This document shows positions 11,335 to 20,629 of a stretch of DNA of 64,000 bases, piece after piece. Position 1 is the first letter of the stretch. Every line of letters begins with the position of its first letter. This DNA is from Diabrotica undecimpunctata. Its lineage: Eukaryota; Arthropoda; Insecta; Coleoptera; Chrysomelidae. The DNA is taken from the NCBI RefSeq assembly GCF_040954645.1, contig NC_092807.1:25071809-25135808 (forward strand), written 5' to 3'. Made by a program: the position numbers and the translations under genes. The notes below the pieces were generated by a model. The model was not told where the DNA came from. It saw only the letters and a list, made by a program, of their open reading frames with translations, and did no database searches.

Positions 11335-12000
11335 CAAGTAGCTGTAAGTTTTATATTAATATTTTTATTCATCTATTTAACATACCTTAGACGGTTTTAA
11401 AAACTCTTTTTCTCTTTTGTAATTTTTAAAAATAAAAAAAATGTGAGTTTTTTAAAACCCTTTTTAATGTAGGCCAGTCAGTTCTAATATAGTGTGTGAT
11501 AAAAGAGGTCACTTTTGTTTACATACACATAACACTTTATAACACTGAAATAATTCATTTATTTTTTACAATTATTCAAAGTAATTTTTCAATTAATCTT
11601 GAGCACGCCCATGGAGTGGTCGGAGCTACCAGTTAAAATTATGCTAATTACTCTCTCGTTCATAAAAATAAACTATAATATAAACTTACATGTGTTAGTG
11701 TATTCATGCACTGTTTATAACAACTTACATTTTTCATCTTTATTGGTATAGAATAAAATAGAACAAAAATTGATAAATGATTACATTATTACACAGTATT
11801 GTTCTATGAGGTGAACAACTTTCTTCGTGCACTACTATCAGCGAATATATCTACACACTTTTATTAATATCTATCTGATGGGTAACTTCATTTTCAATAC
11901 TTATAAGCGCTAGAGAAGATAACCATGCTTCTGGCATTGTACTATGAGAAAAAGATCTCTCTGAACTAGCGGTCGTGAGTAGGTACATGACACACTTCGA
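11335..12000. other. Intergenic between DD82E-1 and the Harbinger element
   Basis: No coding sequence. The right end of DD82E-1 must lie here, but no inverted repeat could be matched to the left side. Confidence 0.4.
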
Positions 12001-12043
12001 GCGGCTTCACACACACCCGGTCGCCGGTTACACGGCACCGTTT
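12001..12043 (+). repeat. Left terminal inverted repeat of Harbinger
   Basis: Pairs with 23756-23798 in inverted orientation with about two mismatches. The GC content is well above its surroundings. Confidence 0.9.
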
Positions 12044-12108
12044 ACACGGTCTGGCGAGATTTCACACGTAAACAGTTTTGTGGTCCGTGCCGAAATGTTA
12101 GTCGATGT

Positions 12109-12154
12109 CACAGTATATTGCTTAAAAAGAATTCTTTTTAAGCAATATACTGTG
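12109..12154. repeat. 46-bp perfect palindrome flanked by 8-bp direct repeats
   Basis: A perfect palindrome centred on GAATTC, with arms CACAGTATATTGCTTAAAAA. It is bordered by the direct repeat GTCGATGT (12101-12108 and 12154-12161, sharing one base with the palindrome). It lies in the leader of the Harbinger transposase and looks like a tiny foldback insertion with an 8-bp target duplication. Confidence 0.7.
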
Positions 12155-12157
12155 TCG

Positions 12158-12454
12158 ATGTTCACCATGAATCGAAAACACATCGTTGCCATGATTCCCT
12201 ATCGGCGTATAAAGAGAAGAAAGATAACTAGAAATGTGTGGATTCACCCCATTAATATGAAAATGAAAGAGTTTGGTGTATTTTATACTCTTTTCTTGGA
12301 ACTGCGAGAAGATGAGAACAAATTTTTTAATTACTTTAGGATGACAATATCCACGTTTGATGAACTACATCATCGGTTAAAGGATTCTCTTCAGAAGCAA
12401 AACACATTTATGAGAGAATGCATTAACCCAATGCAAATGTTGGCAGACAATTAG
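12158..12454 (+). pseudogene. Harbinger transposase, exon 1
   Basis: The frame from the ATG at 12158 carries the N-terminal Harbinger signature: RRKITRNVWIHPINMKMKEFG, then FNYFRMTISTFDEL and NPMQMLA. It ends at a strong donor (GTAAGT at 12455-12460). The last codons before the donor are out of frame relative to the family (a stop after LADN), explained by a 2-bp deletion near 12445-12450. The matching acceptor is at 13351-13357. The MADF exon on the opposite strand lies within this intron. Confidence 0.75.
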
Positions 12455-12527
12455 GTAAGTAAAAACACATTCGATTTTATTATTGTTTATTATAATACGG
12501 TGTTGACAATGTGAATGATATTTAACA

Positions 12528-13291
12528 TTAAATGAAATCAATTGAATCTAATGAAATTTGGGAATCACTAAACTGTGACTGGGGTGATGCTATTGTTAAA
12601 AAAGGAGACCGCTGCGACTGGTAAGAAGTGTATGCTATTATTGGGGAGAACTGAGTGGTTTGTATTTGTAGCACATCAGGGCGTACATGTTGCAATGTAT
12701 GATAGGATCGGTTTGTTGTAATATCTGACGTTGTTAATACTGACTTTGGAATGTTTAGATTTGTAGCAGTGGACAGTTGTCTAGGAAGATATCTTCTGTC
12801 GTTGTTTAATTGTTTGTAATTTTTGCAGTACTCCCATCTGAATTTGCAATATCTCAAATTAATTGAAACTTTGTAACGAAGGAATTATACCAGCAAAAAA
12901 GGACATGTGGCGATCAGGTTTCTCCTTAAAGCTTCAATCATTTGTAATTCAACAGGGTCTGCTTTACGTTTTCTTCCTGTTGGCGTTTTGGAAAATTTGT
13001 AAGCATGTGAAGTAGTTACATTGGTAGCGGTATTTTCTTTACAAATGTTGCTGTCGGTGAAATTAGTGTCAGATGTTGCTGCTTCTGATACTTCTGATAG
13101 TCCAGTGTTAGTTAAACTATCTTCTGTTTGGCGTTCCTCACATACCTTTTATAAGAATTGTAACTGCTCGTTATAAATATACTTTTTATGAGTTACTGCC
13201 CCAGCTCCCGATCTTGTAGCTATCTTAATTTTTTTACAAGATTTTTGAAACATATCAAGGATATTTCCCCATTTTTTCATCACCTGTTTAC
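12528..13291 (-). pseudogene. MADF-BESS-type accessory gene of Harbinger, exon 2
   Basis: An acceptor (complement of CTG at 13292-13294, behind a T-rich tract) opens an exon that reads KQVMKKWGNILDMFQKSCKK and then ATRSGAGA...KKYIYNEQLQFL, the second half of a MADF domain. After a linker come KRKADPVELQMIEALRR and a BESS-like segment (FAGIIPSLQSF, ILQIQMGVLQKLQTI). In-frame stops (one after NEQLQFL, one after FAGIIPSLQSFN) and a frameshift near 12893 break the gene. In Harbinger elements such proteins help the transposase enter the nucleus and bind DNA. Exon 1 is at 23279-23462, so the intron originally spanned about 1 kb and contained the transposase exon. Confidence 0.75.
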
Positions 13292-13357
13292 CTGCAACAA
13301 CAAAAAAACCTGGTTATTACTACTACAATATTTAGTACAATATACTTTTTTTTGCAG

Positions 13358-13957
13358 ATATCTCGCCAGTAGCTGTACTTTCACGGATCTACACTACAGT
13401 TATCGACTTAGTATTTCCACAATAGGCAGTATTGTTGAAAAGGTATGCAATAACATATGGTTAATTATACGCTCTGAGTGTATTCCCGAACCACAGAAAC
13501 AAGACTGGCTCAGAATTGCTGAAGGATTTCAAAATAGAGCAAATTTTCCACACTGTTTAGGAGCAGTTGATGGAAAACACATTCGAATTATTAATCCGAT
13601 AGGTTCAATGTACTTGAATTATAAAGGGTACCCTTCAATAGTTTTAAAATAGATGTAGAAGATTCCAATTATCGTTTTATCTACGTAGATATTGGAAGTT
13701 ACGGAAAAGATTGCGATTCGAATATATTTAAGATCTGTTCCTTATGGAAATCCATGAAAAACAAGGAACTAGAAATTCCTGAAGAAACATGTCTACCAGG
13801 ATCAATGAGGCCTAAAATACCCTATGTCTTTATTGCAGACGAAGCATTTGCACTTGATAGACATCTTATTAGACCTTACGGTGGACATAACGACTAAGAA
13901 AAAAGTTTTTAATTATCGCCTCTCTAGAGCCCAAAGATATGTGGATATTAAGTAATA
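13358..13957 (+). pseudogene. Harbinger transposase, exon 2, left part
   Basis: After the acceptor at 13357 the frame reads RYLASSCTFTDLHYSYRLS, then HCLGAVDGKHIRI with the first catalytic Asp, a frameshift near 13640, IYVDIGSYGKDCDSN, and VFIADEAFALDRHLIRPYGG with the second catalytic Asp. A further frameshift near 13890 leads into VFNYRLSRAQRYV, and the coding sequence stops within the GILSN region, where the DD82E element inserted at a TA (13956-13957). The catalytic Glu region just before the break is partly deleted. Confidence 0.78.
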
Positions 13958-14145
13958 CTGTCAACGCCACTTAAGTTGGCGAGGCGCACAAACCCAAAAT
14001 TGAAGTCCGCTTAGGGTGGATTAGGTGGTTGTCATCAGTCTCCTCCCAGTAGTCAGGTGCGTAACACAAAAGTGAAGTGCGGCTGTTATTGTTCAGATTT
14101 CTTATTATTTTGGATAGTTAAGTGTGTTTGTGGCAGTTTCTTTAA

Positions 14146-14294
14146 ATGATGGCGTTAGAAAGTAATAGAAAGACTGATTCTGTTATTAATGGACAATCTC
14201 GTGAGATCATATATAATGTGTTATTATTTCAAAAATTTTAAGCTTGAAGCAGATACCTTGAAAACTGTGAAAGAAACAACAGCTAAAGCAACTG
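14146..14294 (+). pseudogene. DD82E-2 transposase, exon 1
   Basis: From the ATG at 14146 the frame reads MMALESNRKTDSVINGQSRE, then a frameshift near 14242, then KLEADTLKTVKETTAKATG, which is the first helix of the DNA-binding domain. It ends at a donor (GTAAGT from 14295). Joining to the acceptor at 21268 gives an in-frame ATG-ISIRTIDRITREA, completing the helix-turn-helix. The gypsy element sits in this intron. Confidence 0.7.
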
Positions 14295-14650
14295 GTAAGT
14301 TTGTACAATAAATTAATTTTAATTCGCTATCAAATGAACTGAAAATAATCGAGAGTTTTTAATTGTACCTTTACATTTTATTAGTCATATCTGCCTAATT
14401 TATTCTCTTTTAGTTGTATAACGTACTTTCGTGGTTGTATCATATGGCATTCTTCTTTTTCATGTGCCGTGCTCGATTATCGAGCGTTGGCTATCAAATT
14501 GGCTATAGTAATTTTGTTGACGGCAGCTCGGAAAAGGGATGCAGAGGATCTGTTAAACCATTTTCTTAGATTTCTAAGCCATGACGTTCTTCTTCTACCT
14601 GTCCACTTTTCTTCCGTCTACCTTGCCTTGTATTATTAAGTGGAGTATAT

Positions 14651-15008
14651 TGTTGTGAATTTATTAAAAGGTTCAATATTTATAACACTTACGGATTTAA
14701 TTTATTTCTTTATTTATATTAACTTATCTGACAATAATTTATTATATCCGTACGTAACAAATTCGCGAGCGCGGGGTCTTGAGAATTAACTGTCCCTTCC
14801 AAATAAAGTTCCGTTATTATATACCAGTGCCGTTATCTCGAAAAATCCAAAACCTTCGATGGCGAAACGGTAAAGGCAAACTGGATTTCCCTCGCATCGG
14901 TTCTGGAAGGTCGCTCAGGTAAATCGAGGCCTCTCGTAAACTCTACAACATATTAGAATAAAAACATGTTTTAAAGGTTAAAACTATGACTCATATTTTT
15001 ACGTAACA
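14651..15008 (-). repeat. gypsy 3' LTR
   Basis: 358 bp and indistinguishable by eye from 20630-20987. The last codons of pol (to the stop at 14971) lie inside it. Confidence 0.95.
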
Positions 15009-18000
15009 TTGCCCCCCTCTCAAAAGATGGTTCCTCCTGGAACCTTGTTGGGACTAGAACTGGAACGGTATGCTGGTATCGGCAACTGGACCCTCTTTTA
15101 CAACTTCCAGTTGTATAAAAATGACAAGGGACGGTTTTCTCTCCGCACCAGTAACTATGCGGATTGCAACAGACTAACACCTGGACTTCGGTGTCTTTAA
15201 AGATCTCCTCCACCATATTTCGGATAACTCTCCAATCTAATTGGCGGCACTCCAACTTTGGCATGGCTAACTTTTGCACGTCGGACTCTAGTACGTGCCC
15301 TCTCAATTGAAGTAAGGCTTCCCATACATCTCGGTAGGTAGGTTGGTCACGGGCAGTGTCTTTTGTTACCAGGTAGAAAAGGTAACGTGATGCATCTTGG
15401 AGTTTCAAGGTTTTACCGGGAGCTGGCACTTGGCATTGAAGTTCTGCAACTCCACCAAACTTCCTTCGAAAGACGGATGCCAACCCTGGTGCGTCTTTGA
15501 TACTGGCCGGGATGGTAAGGGCCAGCGAGTAGTCATCGGGGAGCGCGAGTAGATCTTGCTTTTCTTCAGTGGTAACACCATGTCTCGCTTTACCGGTACC
15601 TCCATAGGCACCCATGAATTCCTCAAACGTGAGGTCAGACACATCTTGGACTTGGTTTACTTCCACTTCTTCATCTACGTCGTGGTCACCTTCGAAAGAT
15701 GCCAACCGGTTATGGTGTACTATCATCGGCTTTCCCCTCGGAATCTTGCTTATTCGGTAGATGACATCGTTGATCTTCTCCATGATGAGGTATGGACCTT
15801 CCCAAAACTGCTGCAATTTGGGAGAACAACCTTTTCGCTTCTTGGGATTATACAGCCATACTTTGTCGTTCTTCTTAAAGCAACCCTTTTCGGCTTGTGT
15901 ATCGTACCGTTTCTTCATTCGGTCGCTAGCGATCTGAAGGTGGGAACGGACCAACTCATGTACATCGTCCATTCTTCTTCGTAATTCGATCACATAATCT
16001 TCACCTGCTACATCTTCTCCAGGTCGACACCCAAATTCTAGATCACAAGGTAGTCGCATTTCGCGTCCGAATAGGACTCTGGCTGGTGTCTGGCCCGTTG
16101 ATTCGTTAACAGCAGATCTGTAGGCCATTGTGAAGAACGGAAGGTATTGGTCCCAGTCTCGCTGATGATCGGACACCATCTTTGTCAAATACTTGCCAAC
16201 TGTCCTATTCATTCGTTCTACCATACCATCCGATTGCGGATGATACGCGGTAGTTCTTGTTTTCTTCATGCCTAGTCTATCACATATTCCTTGGAATAGA
16301 TCACTTTCGAAGTTCCTGCCTTGGTCACTATGGATCTCCAAAGGCACTCCAAATCGGCTGATATATTCTTGGATCAACTTATCTGCAACGGTGGCGGCCT
16401 TCTGGTCTGGAAGTGCGTAAATCTCGACCCACTTAGTGAAGTAATCCATTACTACCAACATGTACTTGCCCCCATTTTCACTTTCTGGAAATGGCCCTGC
16501 AATGTCCAAAGCTATTCTTTCAAACGGGCTTCCAACATTATATTGTCTCATAGGAGCTCTCCTTTTCCGGTGAGGCCCGTTACTCGTAGCACAAATAGTA
16601 CATTTCTTACACCAGTCTTTTACGTCGTCGGAACTGTTCATCCAATAAAACCGTTCCCGAATTCGCTGAAGGGTTTTCCTTACACCAAAATGCCCTCCCG
16701 ATGGACTGTCGTGTAACTGACGAAGTACTTCGGCTATTCTGCTCTTTGGGATCACCAACTGTCTTCTCTTCTCTGAACCGTCATCATTTTCCAGGACTCG
16801 TTTGAGCAAGCCATCTTCGATGATAAATGAGTCCCACTGGGCCCAATACGTCTTAACTACTGAGCATAGGTTTGATATTTCCTGCCAAGGTGGTCGACGG
16901 TTTTCCTCTTTCCATTTTCGGATTTTCTGTATAACTGGATCTCTCTCTTGTTCTTCCCTTATCTTAGTAGGCGTCCAGTCGTCGTTGACAATCGTCGTTC
17001 TTAGCACTGCTGCTTCCTTGGATTCCGTTTTGTTGCAGTGGGAACACTCTGCTGGGCATGGCCTTCTGGAAAGAGAATCAGCGTTTCTGTGGCTAACTCC
17101 GGCCCGGTGCTCAATCTTAAAATCGTATTCTTGGAGTCGTTCGATCCACCTGGCTATCTGACCCTCTGGATTCTTAAACTGCATCAACCACTTAAGGGCG
17201 GCATGGTCGGTTCGGATTAGAAACTTTCTGCCATAGAGGTATTGGTAGAAGTGCTCTACTGATTTAACTACTGCTAGAAGTTCTCTTCTCGTGACGCAAT
17301 AATTCCGCTCAGGTTTTGAAAGGACTTTACTAAAATATCCGAGGACTCGTTCCTGTCCTCCTTGAATCTGAGACAGCACTCCTCCAATTCCCACGTTACT
17401 TGCATCCGTATCTAAGATGAACTCTCCTTCTGGCAGTGGATACCCCAAAATTGGTGCTGTTATTAAATGCTTTTTCAACGTTTCAAAGGCATTTTGGCAG
17501 TCTATATCCCAGCGGTATTCTCTTGCTTCCTCTGTAAGTCGCGTTAATGGCTTAGCGATATCTGCAAACTTCTTAATAAACCTCCGGTAGTAAGTACATA
17601 GTCCAAGAAAACTTCTCACTTGATGTTTGTCAGTTGGTTTTGGCCATTCCTTAATGGAATCGATTTTTCCCTTATCCACGGCCACTCCTTCTTTACTGAC
17701 TATATGACCCAGATAATTGACTTTACCTTGAAATAGCTGGCACTTCTTGGGGTTTAGCATCAATTGGGCAGCTTTAAGTCGATTAAAAACGTTTTCTAAA
17801 TTCCTCAAATGACCTTCGAATGTCTCCCCCAAGACGATTATGTCATCTAAATAAACCAGGCATGTTTTCCAAGATAACCCTCTCAACACATTTTCCATAA
17901 GCCTCTCAAATGTCGCAGGAGCATTACAAAGTCCAAATGGCATAACGTTGAATTGCCACAATCCAGATCCTGTGGTGAAGGCTGTCTTTTCTTTATCGAC

Positions 18001-19155
18001 TGGGTCCATTTCTACCTGCCAGTATCCAGACTTCAAATCTAAAGTAGAAAACAATTTACTTCCAGCCAATGTGTCCAATGTGTCATCGATCCGAGGCAGA
18101 GGATAACTATCTTTCTTGGTAACGTTGTTCAGCAAACGGTAATCCACACAGAACCTCGTCGTTCCGTCTTTCTTCTTAACCAGGACCACCGGAGAGACCC
18201 ATGGACTCGTAGAAGGTTCTATCACCCCGTCTTTCTTCATTTCCTGAACAATCGTTTCAGCTTCCTCTCTCTTCGCCTGTGGTAATCGTCGAGCTGTTTG
18301 ACGAATTGGCTTAGCATTACCAGTATCAATTTTATGCTTAACAACGGTAGTTCTTCCCGTCTTTCCTCCTTTCGGTACGAAAATATCACGATACTGCCGA
18401 AGAAATTCCCTTAATTTCCTTTTCTCCATCTGATTTAGAGACTGTCCTGCAACTGCAACCATTTGGTCGAATTTGTCGTTGGAATTATCAGATGTTGTCG
18501 CCTGACGAATTATGGATGTCACAGGTACACAAGTTCCTACTTTTGTCTCTTTCTTTATGGTCACTGGGTAGTCGTTGACATTGATAAGTCTCACAGGAAT
18601 TTCTTTAGCCGAAGTCACCAATTCCTTTCCAATTATGATTCCACGGCCAACCTCATCGTCGTGGTTCCAAGGCTCCATCATAACAGGTCTCCCTTCGTCT
18701 ACAATTCCCTGTAGTCGCGCTACTATGATCGTTTCGCTTCTCGCAGGCACGACTGTATCTTCTGTAATGGCTGCTTGCACAGTGTTGTCATTATGTGGAT
18801 GGAGAAATACCTCCTCGTTGCCAACTTTGATTACCTTATTCTTAAAATCCAATTGGAATCCATGCATATTCATTACGTCCATTCCTAATATAACATCCTC
18901 TTCGATGTCAGCAACTATAACAGTATGGACAAACTTTTCTGCCCCAATTCCCAATTGTACCTGGATTTCTCCATGAATGTTGGCATTTTCACCTGTAGCG
19001 GTCCGAAGTCGTAACCTCGTTGGTAACAGTTTCTTTCGGCTGTTTATAACTGTCGGGCGTATAATGGTTCTGGTCGCTCCGGTATCCACCAACAACGTAT
19101 GCTTTTTACCATTTATGTCTCCATCTACATATACACTATCTTCACGACATTTCAA
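14971..19155 (-). CDS. pol: gypsy Pol polyprotein with C-terminal macro domain and CCCH finger
   Basis: About 1394 residues, uninterrupted. Order: protease (LVDTGA at 23-28), RT (FSTLDLKSGY near 369, YLDD at 435-438), RNase H (LDTDAS at 581-586), integrase zinc finger (about 815-855), integrase core (Asp884, Asp944, Glu980) and a GPY/F-like segment (WEGPYLIMEKI, 1118-1128). Beyond this is a 130-residue domain (1199-1331) that matches the TARG1/OARD1 class of macro domains, then a CCCH finger (1344-1362). The frame is -1 to gag and is already open upstream of the position given (through the GKLERVSLRGAA segment near 19200), so a -1 frameshift is the likely route of expression. It acts in reverse transcription and integration; the extra domains are dealt with separately. 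Confidence 0.95.
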   Translation of the reverse strand: MKCREDSVYVDGDINGKKHTLLVDTGATRTIIRPTVINSRKKLLPTRLRLRTATGENANIHGEIQVQLGIGAEKFVHTVIVADIEEDVILGMDVMNMHGFQLDFKNKVIKVGNEEVFLHPHNDNTVQAAITEDTVVPARSETIIVARLQGIVDEGRPVMMEPWNHDDEVGRGIIIGKELVTSAKEIPVRLINVNDYPVTIKKETKVGTCVPVTSIIRQATTSDNSNDKFDQMVAVAGQSLNQMEKRKLREFLRQYRDIFVPKGGKTGRTTVVKHKIDTGNAKPIRQTARRLPQAKREEAETIVQEMKKDGVIEPSTSPWVSPVVLVKKKDGTTRFCVDYRLLNNVTKKDSYPLPRIDDTLDTLAGSKLFSTLDLKSGYWQVEMDPVDKEKTAFTTGSGLWQFNVMPFGLCNAPATFERLMENVLRGLSWKTCLVYLDDIIVLGETFEGHLRNLENVFNRLKAAQLMLNPKKCQLFQGKVNYLGHIVSKEGVAVDKGKIDSIKEWPKPTDKHQVRSFLGLCTYYRRFIKKFADIAKPLTRLTEEAREYRWDIDCQNAFETLKKHLITAPILGYPLPEGEFILDTDASNVGIGGVLSQIQGGQERVLGYFSKVLSKPERNYCVTRRELLAVVKSVEHFYQYLYGRKFLIRTDHAALKWLMQFKNPEGQIARWIERLQEYDFKIEHRAGVSHRNADSLSRRPCPAECSHCNKTESKEAAVLRTTIVNDDWTPTKIREEQERDPVIQKIRKWKEENRRPPWQEISNLCSVVKTYWAQWDSFIIEDGLLKRVLENDDGSEKRRQLVIPKSRIAEVLRQLHDSPSGGHFGVRKTLQRIRERFYWMNSSDDVKDWCKKCTICATSNGPHRKRRAPMRQYNVGSPFERIALDIAGPFPESENGGKYMLVVMDYFTKWVEIYALPDQKAATVADKLIQEYISRFGVPLEIHSDQGRNFESDLFQGICDRLGMKKTRTTAYHPQSDGMVERMNRTVGKYLTKMVSDHQRDWDQYLPFFTMAYRSAVNESTGQTPARVLFGREMRLPCDLEFGCRPGEDVAGEDYVIELRRRMDDVHELVRSHLQIASDRMKKRYDTQAEKGCFKKNDKVWLYNPKKRKGCSPKLQQFWEGPYLIMEKINDVIYRISKIPRGKPMIVHHNRLASFEGDHDVDEEVEVNQVQDVSDLTFEEFMGAYGGTGKARHGVTTEEKQDLLALPDDYSLALTIPASIKDAPGLASVFRRKFGGVAELQCQVPAPGKTLKLQDASRYLFYLVTKDTARDQPTYRDVWEALLQLRGHVLESDVQKLAMPKLECRQLDWRVIRNMVEEIFKDTEVQVLVCCNPHSYWCGEKTVPCHFYTTGSCKRGSSCRYQHTVPVLVPTRFQEEPSFERGAMLRKNMSHSFNL
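15009..15024 (-). other. gypsy polypurine tract
   Basis: In the element direction the sequence just before the 3' LTR is GAGAGGGGGGCAA, a purine-rich stretch in the position where plus-strand DNA synthesis is primed. Confidence 0.75.
15070..15126 (-). other. CCCH zinc finger at the Pol C-terminus
   Basis: Residues 1344-1362 fit C-x7-C-x5-C-x3-H, the RNA-binding CCCH class (TGSCKRGSSCRYQH). It follows the macro domain by 12 residues. About 32 residues remain before the stop inside the LTR. Confidence 0.75.
15166..15573 (-). other. TARG1/OARD1-like macro domain within gypsy Pol
   Basis: Residues 1199-1331 of Pol. Landmarks shared with the ADP-ribose glycohydrolase TARG1: SLA near 1210, VFRRKFGGVAEL (family: LFKKKFGGVQEL), RYLFYLVTKDTARDQPTY (family: RYIYYLITKKRASHKPTY, with the lysine kept at 1265), the MP turn at 1298, and MVEEIFKDTEVQV at the end. 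The first glycine loop (family GAGIA) reads APGLA and the family GCGLDRL loop reads ECRQLDW, so the catalytic Asp appears to be lost. That suggests binding without hydrolysis, or a different function. Comparison was made from memory of the family. Confidence 0.75.
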
Positions 19156-19226
19156 AGAAGCTATTAGTATGAGAGGGTCTTTGGAAAAGTTCTGGGTCGA
19201 AGCTGCCCCCCTAAGGCTGACCCGTT

Positions 19227-20552
19227 CTAGTTTTCCTGATGGTGAGTTTCTTGATTTGCGTCGTACCTAGGGTGCTTACAGGAGCTTCGTACGTGTCCTA
19301 TTTCGCCACAATTCCAGCATCTGATGGTCTTCGTTTTCTTGTATGTCATGCTTTTCATCATATTAACGAGCTGGTCAAGTTTATCTTCATCTCCTTCCTC
19401 TTTTACAGTCCTAACTTTACTGTACCCGCCAGAGGCCTGCGTAGCTGACTCGTATTCGAGGGCGGCGGATAGGACATCAACCAGCGTCTTGTGACGAGCT
19501 AATCGCAGTGTTCTCTGCATTTCATGATCACGAAGACCATCAATAAACGTTTGAACGGCCAATTTTTCCATCATGTCTTCGGGAGCTGTTGGATAAGCAT
19601 ATCGTACTAATCTGGCAATATCTACCTCATATTCTTGAAGAGCCTCATCTTTCTTCTGTCTACGATTTTTAAGCTGTGACTGATATACATGCTCCAAATG
19701 TTCGTGGCCATATCGCATATTTAACCTCTTCTTCAGTTGTTCGAAATCATCGGTCTCCTCTACGGCTATGGTCTGAAGCACATCTAAGGCATCTCCTCGA
19801 AGGGCGATAGTCAGGTTTACAGCCTTTTCTTTTTCAGACCATCCATTTGCTCTTGCGGCTGATTCGAACTGTTTCATGTAGTTGTTCCATGATGATTTTC
19901 CGTCGAAAGTTGGGACTTTAACATGAATAGAACCTCCACTTCCTTCAAATTTCGGCCGTGTCTCCAACTTAAATTTCGTCTCGTCTTCTTTTATCTCCAC
20001 TGTAATCGGATTGTTACCTCTCTCTGCTGTCCCTGTTTCCTCCATCTTCCTTTCCATCTCTTTCCATATCTTTTCTTCGAAGGCTAACATATCGGCAGCA
20101 ACTTGGTTTTTTAATGAAGATATTCTATCGTCCAGGGCAGACATCTCAGAAGTGACTTTAGAGATTTCCGAAGAGATGTTAGCAGAGACTTTGCTTTCCA
20201 GCGAAGAAATCTCGTTAGAAACTTTGTCTTCCAACGAAGCGATGTCGCCGGAAACTTTGGCTACATCACCAGAAACCTTGGCTACATCAGAAGAAACTTT
20301 CAAAATATCGTCAGAAACTTTGTTCTCTAATGATGCGATGTCACCAGAAACTTTGGCTACATCAGAAGAAACTTTCGAAATCGACGAGAGGACAGCATCT
20401 TCAAATATATAAGTCTCTGGATCTAGTCCTTCTTCTAGCAAAGCGTTCTTTAGTCGTTGGACTAACTCAGCCTTTTTTCCGGTAGAAGCTAATTCTCTGT
20501 CTTCGAGATGTCTTCTTAAATTAGTCACTGTCAGCTCATAAATCGTAGCCAT
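19227..20552 (-). CDS. gag: gypsy Gag with SAP-like N-terminus and zinc knuckle
   Basis: 441 residues from the ATG at 20552. Residues 5-45 (YELTVTNLRRHLEDRELAST then GKKAELVQRLKNAL) resemble a SAP domain, a DNA-binding helix pair found in chromatin proteins. A central region repeats a 7-residue unit of the type KVSGDVA many times (about 60-140), probably a coiled coil. A retrotransposon-gag core follows (about 200-350), and a zinc knuckle C-x2-C-x4-H-x4-C (CWNCGEIGHVRSSC) starts at about 412. It forms the particle and binds RNA. The short gap and -1 phase to pol fit frameshift expression. Confidence 0.93.
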   Translation of the reverse strand: MATIYELTVTNLRRHLEDRELASTGKKAELVQRLKNALLEEGLDPETYIFEDAVLSSISKVSSDVAKVSGDIASLENKVSDDILKVSSDVAKVSGDVAKVSGDIASLEDKVSNEISSLESKVSANISSEISKVTSEMSALDDRISSLKNQVAADMLAFEEKIWKEMERKMEETGTAERGNNPITVEIKEDETKFKLETRPKFEGSGGSIHVKVPTFDGKSSWNNYMKQFESAARANGWSEKEKAVNLTIALRGDALDVLQTIAVEETDDFEQLKKRLNMRYGHEHLEHVYQSQLKNRRQKKDEALQEYEVDIARLVRYAYPTAPEDMMEKLAVQTFIDGLRDHEMQRTLRLARHKTLVDVLSAALEYESATQASGGYSKVRTVKEEGDEDKLDQLVNMMKSMTYKKTKTIRCWNCGEIGHVRSSCKHPRYDANQETHHQEN

Positions 20553-20609
20553 TTTCACAATTTATTTTATATTCACTTGTATTATTATTATAAGTCTAAT
20601 TTATGTTCG

Positions 20610-20627
20610 ATCCCACTTCTGACACCA
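20610..20627 (-). other. gypsy primer-binding site
   Basis: Two bases after the 5' LTR the element reads TGGTGTCAGAAGTGGGAT. A TGG start just behind the LTR fits pairing with the CCA end of a tRNA. I cannot name the tRNA with confidence. Confidence 0.65.
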
Positions 20628-20629
20628 TT

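Noticed and set aside
13958..14400. A separate small gene at 14146
   Set aside because: Its end is a splice donor and it joins in frame to the acceptor at 21268, so it is exon 1 of the DD82E-2 transposase.
15166..15573. The macro domain as part of an inserted virus
   Set aside because: It is in frame with integrase, lies before the LTR and matches the cellular TARG1 type better than viral macro domains as I recall them; no viral replicase motif is near.
15556..15984. Plus-strand frames through the gypsy element (15-20 kb)
   Set aside because: They lie opposite the clearly coding gag and pol and show no protein family; treated as shadows.
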